DNA from: a virus
Direction: 5' to 3' (one strand)
DNA: 47,301 nt
Virus record (IMG/VR): IMGVR_UViG_3300042470_000391
Coordinates: 1 to 47,301 of that record
Shown here: positions 25,802-32,657 of the stretch, one piece after another
Position numbering within the stretch: the first letter of the stretch is position 1
Layout: each line of letters opens with the position of its first letter
Position numbers and translations under genes: made by a program
The notes under the pieces: generated by a model
Told to the model about the DNA's origin: nothing
Databases searched by the model: none
Seen by the model: the letters and a program-made list of their open reading frames with translations, nothing else

Positions 25802-27811
25802 ATGGCCCGCACTAATCCTCCAGCGTCAATCAATAGCCTTTTCGTTCACAACAATGCTCGACCTTCAAGGCCGCGGAAGAAGCCTATTGTCGATAAGGTG
25901 GTCACTCCAGAAATTGACATCAACCTTGACAAGCTAGAAATTAATATCACGGACTTCACTGGTGGCACGCCCACGCAGAATTTACAAGCCGCAGTGAATG
26001 CAGCGGCAGCACTCAATCGTCCTGCCATTGTCAAGCTAGAGCACGGCGTCACCTATAACTTGACGGCAACAATTGCAGTGCCAGGCAACTATATCCTCAT
26101 CGACCTAAACAAGGCCATCCTGACTAGATCGACAAACTATGGCCCTACGTTCACTTTTGGCTACGACATAACCAGTCTTGACACCTATCGCTACACCTTC
26201 TCTCCCACTGGCCTCATCAATGGCACAATAGTCGCAGCCGCAGGTACGATGACCACTGGCTACCACTTGTCATTCAGGCGAGTGTGGATGCCATTCTTGG
26301 CCAATGTCATCATTCATAATGGCAACTCTGGCGTTGAGTTTCGCAGTTGCGTCGAAACAAGGGTTGATAACCTTTATGTTTACATTATTGACAGGGCCAA
26401 TTCTCCATCGGGAAGAGTGGGCGTATGGGCTGGCAGTCATAGCTTTGGTGACTTCCCTGGTGCGGAACATCGCTGGACAAAAGTGCAAGTATGGGGAGGG
26501 GAGCCATGGAGGCCCGAGTACGTTGGCCCATCTCTTGACTTTGGTATCTTGCTGCAAGGTGGCGATGGTATATGGATAAGCGATTCTCACGTTGCAGGAA
26601 CAAAGCTTTGCAACTATCAAATTTCAACAGCCTTTGGCCATTTCGTAGGCAACACTACATTCAGTAATTGCATGTCGGACTGGTGCCATGGCCAAGGACT
26701 GGGTCTTAGTGCAACGGCTGGCGCCATTGTGAACGTACGCTGGCACGGGTGGGTGTCTGGAGGCCCCAGCAGATTTGCCGCCGAGAAAACTGCCACTATC
26801 ACAAAGGGAGCATCAGGAACGACTGACACACTGCCAGACACTTACGTTGGGCGTGTTCGTGCCGTGTTTTCTGGCGCGACCACCTACGACGAAGGTGTTA
26901 GCTACATCGCCAGTGGCAACACAATCAACTGGTCTCCCGCAGGTCCAGAGCCAGTATCAGGCTCTACTTATAGCGTTTCATACACTTGGACACCACTGCG
27001 CATTACCAATGAAGGGCAGGGTATTGCCATTACTGCTCCAGCCACAACGCCAGAAACTACATGGCTGATGAAAGGAGTGGATGTGTCAGGCGTCATCGAA
27101 AACCATTCCGAAAATGCAGTGTTTATCAGTTCGCTCAATTTGGAAAGCATCAAGCTGTATGGCCTAAACATCACAACCAATATCGCTCGCGGTGATGATG
27201 CTGGCGGCATCCTGATTGAACGAGGCAGTGACATTACCGTTGACAACTACAGCATCAATGGAAATGAAAATGCTCGTTACGGCATCCGCGTGATCACCAA
27301 TCCTCCCACTGGCTCTGGAGCTATTGGCGTGGTTGACAACGTGATGATTGGCACTGGTCGCATTCACAATTGCGAGTGGTACGGAGATGAGGATGTCAAT
27401 AACATCCCGGGCATTGGCCTGCAAGTCACGGCTCCCTGCACCAACGTCGTAGTGGATGGCTGCAATGCACGCAACAACCCTACTAACATTGTTGAACGCA
27501 ATTCCGCATTCCATAATTTCCCCACCATTGTCAACAATTCTCCTGGCGTCAATCCTCTTCGATATACGGCAGGATGGAACCCTGGCACAATCAATCCAAG
27601 CGGACAAGTGAAGCTGCTTATTCCGGCTTCTGGAACTGCCTATGGCGACTTCATTGATAATGCTTCGTTTGGCATGTTCATTGATGACCAGATCATTTCA
27701 TACACTCATGCCTCCATTGATACCATTGTGGTTCGCCTTGAGAACAGAGATTCAACGGCTGCAACCATCCTTTCTGGAGTGGTGACAGTGGACGTGTTGC
27801 GGAAGTATTGA
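25802..27811 (+). CDS. Tailspike, right-handed beta-helix (pectate-lyase-like)
   Basis: 669 residues. After a basic, Pro-rich N-terminus (residues 1-45) comes TQNLQAAVNAAAALNRPAIV, the usual entry to pectate-lyase-type beta-helix spikes, then many short strands with stacked Asn/Val/Ile turns (VDNLYVYIID, IKLYGLNITTNIA, ITVDNYSINGNENA). Such proteins bind and often cut surface polysaccharide. Catalytic residues cannot be assigned. The last 70 residues form a beta domain that may trimerise. It lies in the adhesin cluster and starts independently of the gene before it. Confidence 0.75.
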   Translation: MARTNPPASINSLFVHNNARPSRPRKKPIVDKVVTPEIDINLDKLEINITDFTGGTPTQNLQAAVNAAAALNRPAIVKLEHGVTYNLTATIAVPGNYILIDLNKAILTRSTNYGPTFTFGYDITSLDTYRYTFSPTGLINGTIVAAAGTMTTGYHLSFRRVWMPFLANVIIHNGNSGVEFRSCVETRVDNLYVYIIDRANSPSGRVGVWAGSHSFGDFPGAEHRWTKVQVWGGEPWRPEYVGPSLDFGILLQGGDGIWISDSHVAGTKLCNYQISTAFGHFVGNTTFSNCMSDWCHGQGLGLSATAGAIVNVRWHGWVSGGPSRFAAEKTATITKGASGTTDTLPDTYVGRVRAVFSGATTYDEGVSYIASGNTINWSPAGPEPVSGSTYSVSYTWTPLRITNEGQGIAITAPATTPETTWLMKGVDVSGVIENHSENAVFISSLNLESIKLYGLNITTNIARGDDAGGILIERGSDITVDNYSINGNENARYGIRVITNPPTGSGAIGVVDNVMIGTGRIHNCEWYGDEDVNNIPGIGLQVTAPCTNVVVDGCNARNNPTNIVERNSAFHNFPTIVNNSPGVNPLRYTAGWNPGTINPSGQVKLLIPASGTAYGDFIDNASFGMFIDDQIISYTHASIDTIVVRLENRDSTAATILSGVVTVDVLRKY

Positions 27812-27856
27812 CGAGACAAGCGTTGGCCAATAGGATGGGCTGCCCGCTCTTTTCCC

Positions 27857-28111
27857 ATGGCTTTCGTTAACACTGTTTCCTTTGCCCACCGCTTCTCCAC
27901 TGAAAAAGCTGATTTGGGGCCTGCTTATGAGGAAGTGAACATGACAGTCAGCAACGACAATGCGCGTGCATTGTGCGAAGCGTTCTTTCGCTTTGCAATG
28001 GCCACTGGCTATATGCCCGTTACCATCCTTAATGCCTTCGGTGCAATGGAGGAAGAGTATGGCTTCTTGCGCCGTGGCGAGATCGTTGTGAGCACTGCAC
28101 CCTTAGAATAG
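27857..28111 (+). CDS. Hypothetical protein in adhesin region
   Basis: 84 residues, a mixed helical protein with AFFRFAMATGYMPVTILNAFGAMEEEYGF in its centre. It has no signal or clear membrane span and I do not recognise it. It sits between the spike and the Ig-like adaptor gene with short gaps on both sides and similar codon use, so it is probably expressed with the structural genes. Confidence 0.55.
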   Translation: MAFVNTVSFAHRFSTEKADLGPAYEEVNMTVSNDNARALCEAFFRFAMATGYMPVTILNAFGAMEEEYGFLRRGEIVVSTAPLE

Positions 28112-28136
28112 GGGCATTGTCAATGTAGCGTGACGG

Positions 28137-28481
28137 ATGACAGCCCCTGGCGCGTACGACATAGTTATCTACCAAGGGGCCACTTTCGATCTGCCCGTTC
28201 AGTACAAGGACAGCACTGGCTCGCCTGTTAATATGAGCGGCTACACCACTAGCGGCACTCTATGGAACCGAACAGGCACGACTAAAATTGCCACTTTTGA
28301 TTTGCCGTGGACAGTGCAAGCGAGCGGCATGTTTAAGATGCGACTGGCAGCTTCCGTAACCAGTGGCATCACAGAACAAGGGCGCTATGACATTTTAGTG
28401 ACAAAGCCCAGTGGGGACAAGTTTTACCTTCTGGAAGGCACAGCCTTTTGGAATCTTGGCTTGACGGGGCGCCAATCATGA
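28137..28481 (+). CDS. Ig-like fibre adaptor protein
   Basis: 114 residues. YDIVIYQGATFDLPVQYKD at the start and a final GRYDILVTKPSGDKFYLLEG give the strand pattern of a small immunoglobulin-like domain found at the bases of fibres and in BppU-like baseplate proteins. It is paralogous to the 29944-30546 protein, which shares YDI.ILQ at the start and Y.YDVSLTS..G..YYWL.G at the end. It overlaps the next gene by ATGA. Confidence 0.6.
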   Translation: MTAPGAYDIVIYQGATFDLPVQYKDSTGSPVNMSGYTTSGTLWNRTGTTKIATFDLPWTVQASGMFKMRLAASVTSGITEQGRYDILVTKPSGDKFYLLEGTAFWNLGLTGRQS

Positions 28482-29341
28482 CGCAAGTAACAGTAACTAC
28501 GCAGCAAACGCAAGTGGTCGTCGGAGAGGGGCAATCTAGTCTTGTTGTTTCCCCATCGTCCCCCGTTGCATTAGAAGTGTGGCAGCCTGGAATGGCGCCT
28601 GGCGGCAGCACTAATGATCTGCTGGCCAAAAGCTCAAGTCAGGATTATGACAGTGAATGGACGGATCAGCCAATTGTTGATAAGTTGCGTTTTGACTTGA
28701 CAGCGAACGAGGCTGTAGGCAATGGTGAGATTGCTTGGAACGCAGACGAAGGCACTCTTGAACTAGGGAAAGGGGGTATTAGCAACTACATCGGCCAAGA
28801 AACGATGGTGCTATGCCGCAACAATAGCAATACGGTCCCTATTCCCAAGGGGACTGCCGTGAGGTTTGCTGGCTCTGTTGGCAACAGTGGGCGCATTAAA
28901 GTGGCGCCAATGATTGCTGATGGCACGCTGCCTGGCTACGTTTTCTTTGGTGTGACAGACCAAGAAATCAGTGGAGCTGGCGATGGCTATGTGACAGTGT
29001 TTGGAAAGATTCGCGGTGTCAATACCAAAAGTTACGTTGATGGCGACATTCTTTGGTGCAACCCAAGTGTTCCCGGTGGGTTTACAAAGACCGAGCCGCA
29101 AGCTCCCAATTTGAAACTAGCAGTGGCTGCTGTCGTCAATGCAGCTAATAATGGCATCATTTTTGTTCGCTGGGACACTGGTAGGAGACTTCAAGACTTG
29201 CACGACGTGGAAGCCAATGGCTCAAAAGACAACGGCGACGCTCTTGCTTGGAACGCTTCTGTTAACCGCTGGGAGCCAACAGACAGGCTTACGCTCTTAG
29301 AACAAAGAGTGGCAGCGCTAGAGGCAATCGTCTCTCCATAG
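28478..29341 (+). CDS. Tail fibre-like structural protein with C-terminal coiled coil
   Basis: 287 residues from the ATG in the ATGA overlap with the Ig-like gene. The first 70 residues are Val/Thr/Ser-rich. The middle (about 115-230) is a beta domain with repeated GYVFFGVTDQEISG- and GYVTVFGKIRGVN-type strands. LQDLHDV is followed by a short terminal coiled coil (RLTLLEQRVAALEAIV), which suggests a trimeric fibre. The coupled Ig-like gene probably supplies its anchor. Confidence 0.6.
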   Translation: MTQVTVTTQQTQVVVGEGQSSLVVSPSSPVALEVWQPGMAPGGSTNDLLAKSSSQDYDSEWTDQPIVDKLRFDLTANEAVGNGEIAWNADEGTLELGKGGISNYIGQETMVLCRNNSNTVPIPKGTAVRFAGSVGNSGRIKVAPMIADGTLPGYVFFGVTDQEISGAGDGYVTVFGKIRGVNTKSYVDGDILWCNPSVPGGFTKTEPQAPNLKLAVAAVVNAANNGIIFVRWDTGRRLQDLHDVEANGSKDNGDALAWNASVNRWEPTDRLTLLEQRVAALEAIVSP

Positions 29342-29350
29342 CTTTTGCCA

Positions 29351-29370
29351 CTAAGATAAAAAGATAGGAG
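29351..29370 (+). promoter_or_regulatory. CTAAG element and ribosome-binding site
   Basis: CTAAGATAAAAAGATA begins 30 nt before the ATG at 29381 and runs into AGGAG (29366-29370), 10 nt from that ATG. This is the fourth example of the CTAAG element. Confidence 0.35.
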
Positions 29371-29380
29371 CTTGCTGATT

Positions 29381-29947
29381 ATGGCCCAGAGAGTTGTTAA
29401 TGGTGAGCAGTACCAAGCCGTACTCCTGGGAGGAGATGTAGACGGAGCCAGTATCAGTGTAGACGGCAGGGCATATCGTTCAGTGGTGAGCTTTAACCGT
29501 CCCGGCAATGCGTCTGGATATACTGCTGGTGACGTGGTTGGTGGGGCGACTTCTGCCATTCACACTTTCAGCGGAGTTGGCCCTAGTGGCGGTTCAGTGT
29601 TAGCCCAAAGTGCTTCTTTGCTGATTGGCAAAACTGCTGTGCCATCGGGAATGGCAGGATTCCGATTGCATTTGTTCAATAGCAGCCCCAGTGCAGTTGC
29701 CGACAATGCAGTGTTCAACGTGGCAAGCGGAGAGATTGATGCCTACATGGGCTATGTTGACTTTCCCACGCCCGTCGACATGGGAGACGTGCTCTTCGCG
29801 CAAGTGGACTACATTGGTCGTCAATTGAAGTTGGCAAGCGGGCAAACATCTATCTTTGCGGAGCTGGAGACAAGAGGAGCATATACGCCAGCCAGTGGCA
29901 CTGCCTATCAAGTGCGCATGAGCACGTTAGAGGTGGGCCTTGCATGA
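29381..29947 (+). CDS. Structural protein of adhesin cluster
   Basis: 188 residues, almost entirely beta strand, with a jelly-roll-like spread of short Gly/Ser turns (SAIHTFSGVGPSGGSVLAQS, FRLHLFNSSP, GYVDFPTPVDMGDVLFAQVD). I do not know the family. The ATG at 29381, supported by AGGAG, is preferred over an in-frame TTG three codons earlier. It is coupled by ATGA to the second Ig-like adaptor gene. A carbohydrate-binding or fibre-tip role is possible but not shown. Confidence 0.55.
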   Translation: MAQRVVNGEQYQAVLLGGDVDGASISVDGRAYRSVVSFNRPGNASGYTAGDVVGGATSAIHTFSGVGPSGGSVLAQSASLLIGKTAVPSGMAGFRLHLFNSSPSAVADNAVFNVASGEIDAYMGYVDFPTPVDMGDVLFAQVDYIGRQLKLASGQTSIFAELETRGAYTPASGTAYQVRMSTLEVGLA

Positions 29948-30546
29948 TCTACCCAGCCAGTTACGACATTACCATCCTCCAGAACTCCACTTGGAAGGCT
30001 GCTCTTCGTGTGACTAACGAGCAACAAGACTTAACTGCTGTTACCGTTAGTGGCTCTGGTGTTACTTTTTCCAAGGCTTGTCACAAACTCGTGGCGAATG
30101 ATCGAGTGGTATTTACAGCGGATCCCATTGGGACAGGAGATGTTGTATTGCCTTGCGGGCTGGAATTGAATCGCGTTTACTTTGTGATTGCGTCAGGGCT
30201 TAGCTCAAGCGCTTTCAAGGTTGCGTCCACTATTAGTGGAACCGAGCTGAATGTAAGTGGCACTGCTTCTGGGCAGTTTTATGTTGCCAAACCCATTGAT
30301 CTTAATGGCTATATTGTTGATGCCGACCTTTACAATCCCATCACCGAGCAGCAAGTGGCAACTTTTGTTTGCTCGATCACGGACGCGGCCAACGGTGAAA
30401 TCCTAATGAGCATGGCTCCTGCTGTTTCTTCTGGGCTTGGCCAGGGTTCTTATTCTTATGATGTAAGCCTGACAAGCGCGGGAGGAGAAAGGTATTACTG
30501 GCTTTCAGGCGATGCAACAGTTCAACGGACGTTCTCTAGGAATTGA
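29944..30546 (+). CDS. Ig-like fibre adaptor with inserted domain
   Basis: 200 residues. The ends match the 114-residue adaptor at 28137 (ASYDITILQNSTWKAALRV at the start, GSYSYDVSLTSAGGERYYWL at the end). Between strands, residues about 30-115 are an added beta domain (VSGSGVTFSKACHKLVAND to GTASGQFYV). This looks like insertion of a second module into one loop of the Ig-like fold. It is coupled at its start by ATGA and separated by 2 nt from the next gene. Confidence 0.6.
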   Translation: MIYPASYDITILQNSTWKAALRVTNEQQDLTAVTVSGSGVTFSKACHKLVANDRVVFTADPIGTGDVVLPCGLELNRVYFVIASGLSSSAFKVASTISGTELNVSGTASGQFYVAKPIDLNGYIVDADLYNPITEQQVATFVCSITDAANGEILMSMAPAVSSGLGQGSYSYDVSLTSAGGERYYWLSGDATVQRTFSRN

Positions 30547-30548
30547 TC

Positions 30549-30908
30549 ATGAGTTTCCAGCAAGCAGTTGTAGCGGTTGCGCTGCCTGGCGTACAAGGCG
30601 CTGTAGGCGCAAGCAGTTTCGCCACGATTTCTGGTACCAGTTACGCACTGTCAGAAGCTGACCGCAGCAAGATCCTGCGTTTTACCAGTAATTCCAACGT
30701 AACCGTCACAGTGCCCACTGGACTCACGCCAACCTTTGATTGCATGTTTGTACAGACTGGTTCTGGGCAAGTGATTGCCTCTGGCGCCTCTGGGGTGACG
30801 ATTAACGCAGCGCTAAATGCAACTCGCACTGCCTATCGGTATGCAGTGGCAACGCTACTTCCCATTGATGTCAATGTTTATATTCTTTCTGGGGAGGTGA
30901 CGGCATGA
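30549..30908 (+). CDS. Fibre-associated beta domain protein
   Basis: 119 residues from an ATG in a TGATCATG junction, with AGGAA upstream. The segment SGTSYALSEADRSKILRFTS, then VTVTVPTGLTP and GSGQVIASGASGVTINA, is a beta module I know from many phage fibres and spikes, here as a stand-alone gene. It may bind the shaft of a neighbouring fibre or act as a receptor-contact knob. It is coupled by ATGA to the next gene. Confidence 0.55.
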   Translation: MSFQQAVVAVALPGVQGAVGASSFATISGTSYALSEADRSKILRFTSNSNVTVTVPTGLTPTFDCMFVQTGSGQVIASGASGVTINAALNATRTAYRYAVATLLPIDVNVYILSGEVTA

Positions 30909-31966
30909 GCATAGCAATTCCCAGTTTGAGAGGAGCGATTGCGGTTCCTTCGTGGGCTAAGAACGATCTCTGGCGCCGTGCCAGAGCCGTACCTTCCCTG
31001 GACCTGCGGTTCGCTGAGTCGAAGAGCCTGATTGATGCGGTCAGCGGGCAGCAACTGATCACGTTCAGCCGGGCGAGCGGTGGTGCGGTCGTGAACAGCG
31101 CTGGTCAAATCGAGATCGTTGCGGCGAACGTGCCGAGGTTCACGCATGACCCGGTGACGCTGGAGAGCTTGGGGCTGTTGGTGGAGGAGCAGAGGACTCA
31201 GTTACTGGAGTTGACCGACACGCTGGCAACGCAAACCAAAACAGTTGCAGCCGTTGCTCATACTCTCAGCTTCTATGGCACTGGCACGGTTGCGCTAAGT
31301 GGGGCGCATTCTGCAACAGTTGTAGGAACTGGTGCGTATCCAGCCCGCAGAACGCTGACATTTACGCCAACCGCTGGATCACTGACGTTGACCGTCACAG
31401 GCACTGTGCAATTTGGACAATTAGAAGCTGGCTTGTTTGCAACATCGTACATACCCAATGCTGGTACGGGTCAAGTCAACCGCAGCGCTGACGTGGCTTC
31501 GATCACGGGCGCGAATTTCAGTAGCTGGTATCGGCAGAATGAGGGGACGGGGTATACGGAATGCGCCATTGCTTTGCCGGCTAGCAGCGGAAATCAATTT
31601 GTGTTTCGCGCCAGTGATAATAGTTACAACAATTCTGTTGCGTGGAACATCCAATTATCCGGCTTTGCTTCTATGGCAACAGCGGCTGGAGGTGTTTTTG
31701 ATGGAATTGCCAGTAGTAGCTCTGCATTGACGGCAAATCAAGCTGCAAAGTTTGCTGCAGGTTATCAAGCGAATAATTTGGCATTGTCATTGTCTGGGGC
31801 AGCCACAGCCATTGATACGAGCGCAACCATGCCAACGGCTTTGACTCGTGCAGATATTGGCTCGGATCATCTCGGTAGCAACAGGATCCGCGCAGGCACC
31901 ATCCGCCGCCTCACCTACTGGCCCCAACGTCTCCCCAACTCCACGCTGCAAAATATAACCCTCTAA
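30905..31966 (+). CDS. Mosaic tail fibre/receptor-contact protein
   Basis: 353 residues. The N-terminal third (PSLDLRFAESKSLIDAVSG, FSRASGGAVVNSAGQIE, PRFTHDPVTLESLGLLVEEQRTQ in sequence) is a common phage fibre module with LD.RFA, ..T.R.S and GLL.E..RT signatures. A Thr-rich beta section and FGQLEAGLFATSYIPNAG, then NRSADVASITG, precede a lectin-like C-terminal half. Base composition alternates along the gene: GC-rich and AT-richer blocks follow module borders, which suggests assembly by recombination. Its 3' end opens the GC-rich island. Confidence 0.6.
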   Translation: MSIAIPSLRGAIAVPSWAKNDLWRRARAVPSLDLRFAESKSLIDAVSGQQLITFSRASGGAVVNSAGQIEIVAANVPRFTHDPVTLESLGLLVEEQRTQLLELTDTLATQTKTVAAVAHTLSFYGTGTVALSGAHSATVVGTGAYPARRTLTFTPTAGSLTLTVTGTVQFGQLEAGLFATSYIPNAGTGQVNRSADVASITGANFSSWYRQNEGTGYTECAIALPASSGNQFVFRASDNSYNNSVAWNIQLSGFASMATAAGGVFDGIASSSSALTANQAAKFAAGYQANNLALSLSGAATAIDTSATMPTALTRADIGSDHLGSNRIRAGTIRRLTYWPQRLPNSTLQNITL

Positions 31967-31968
31967 CC

Positions 31969-32301
31969 ATGTACTGCTTCCGCTTCCCCGACCGCAACAC
32001 CTTCCGCTCCATGGCCGCCGCCGAGGGCCTGATCAACGATGAAGGCGAGCTGATCACCGGAGGCCACGGCTTCGCGGTGGATGAGGTCGGCCTGATCCAC
32101 GAAGGCGGCACCTACGACCCCGAGACGGGCGAAGTGATCACCCCGCCCACCGCACTCACCGGCTGGCACGTCAACACCATCGGCCTAGCCCCTGAGGCAT
32201 GGGACCAATACCTGGTGGTGGTCAATTCCCCCGCCCGAATCTTCCTCGGCGGTGCCGCCCAGGCCCCTGACACCGCCACCCTGGAGGCCATGAATCAATG
32301 A
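31969..32301 (+). CDS. Hypothetical fibre-accessory protein
   Basis: 110 residues. It starts 2 nt after the fibre gene and is conspicuously GC-rich. GWHVNTIGLAPEAWDQYLVVV and RIFLGGAAQAP near the end look like a conserved phage module. I cannot assign a biochemical function. Its position and composition group it with the 608-residue protein as one transferred block. Confidence 0.55.
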   Translation: MYCFRFPDRNTFRSMAAAEGLINDEGELITGGHGFAVDEVGLIHEGGTYDPETGEVITPPTALTGWHVNTIGLAPEAWDQYLVVVNSPARIFLGGAAQAPDTATLEAMNQ

Positions 32302-32487
32302 CCAATCCATATCTACGCGCTGCCCAGAAGCTCCCCGCCCTCCGTCAGCAAGCCGCCGAACGCCTCTACAAGCGCCCCGAACACGCAGGTCGCCGTGATA
32401 GTGCGCCGAGCCAAGGACCGCAAAGGCCGGTTCATAGCGGACGATCTCCGCACTCCTGAGGATGAGGAATGGGAAGAACTGTCCTGA
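32298..32487 (+). pseudogene. Small gene split by a frame change
   Basis: The ATGA-coupled frame gives MTNPYLRAAQKLPALRQQAA and continues to RPEHAGR, then falls into Ser/Pro-rich sequence with a stop at 32459. The +1 frame from about 32389 reads VAVIVRRAKDRKGRFIADD, then TPEDEEWEELS, and stops at 32487. The two halves look like one protein of about 62 residues broken by an indel near 32385-32392, or read by a +1 frameshift. The KDRKGRF motif recurs as RDRHGRF in the minus-strand gene 35542-35748. A sequencing error is also possible. Confidence 0.5.
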
Positions 32488-32618
32488 CCTCGCTGATGAT
32501 CGTCACCGCGCCGATAGTGGTGTCGGGATTTGCTGCGGCGCTGCAAGCTCCAGTGTGGGTTGCAGCAGTTTTGCTGCTGCCCGCTTATGCCGTGCTGGCT
32601 GAGTTCATCCAGCCGTAA
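32469..32618 (+). CDS. Small membrane protein (49 aa), holin-like
   Basis: 49 residues with two hydrophobic spans (about 5-24 and 29-46) and almost no charged residues. GAGGATGAGG lies just before the ATG. The start overlaps the end of the broken small gene. Size and topology would suit a small holin or a membrane anchor, but no family is recognised. It lies within the GC-rich block, in the 5' region of the 608-residue gene. Confidence 0.45.
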   Translation: MGRTVLTSLMIVTAPIVVSGFAAALQAPVWVAAVLLLPAYAVLAEFIQP

Positions 32619-32657
32619 AAACGCTGGTAAACTATAAACAACACCGCCGATCACGCC

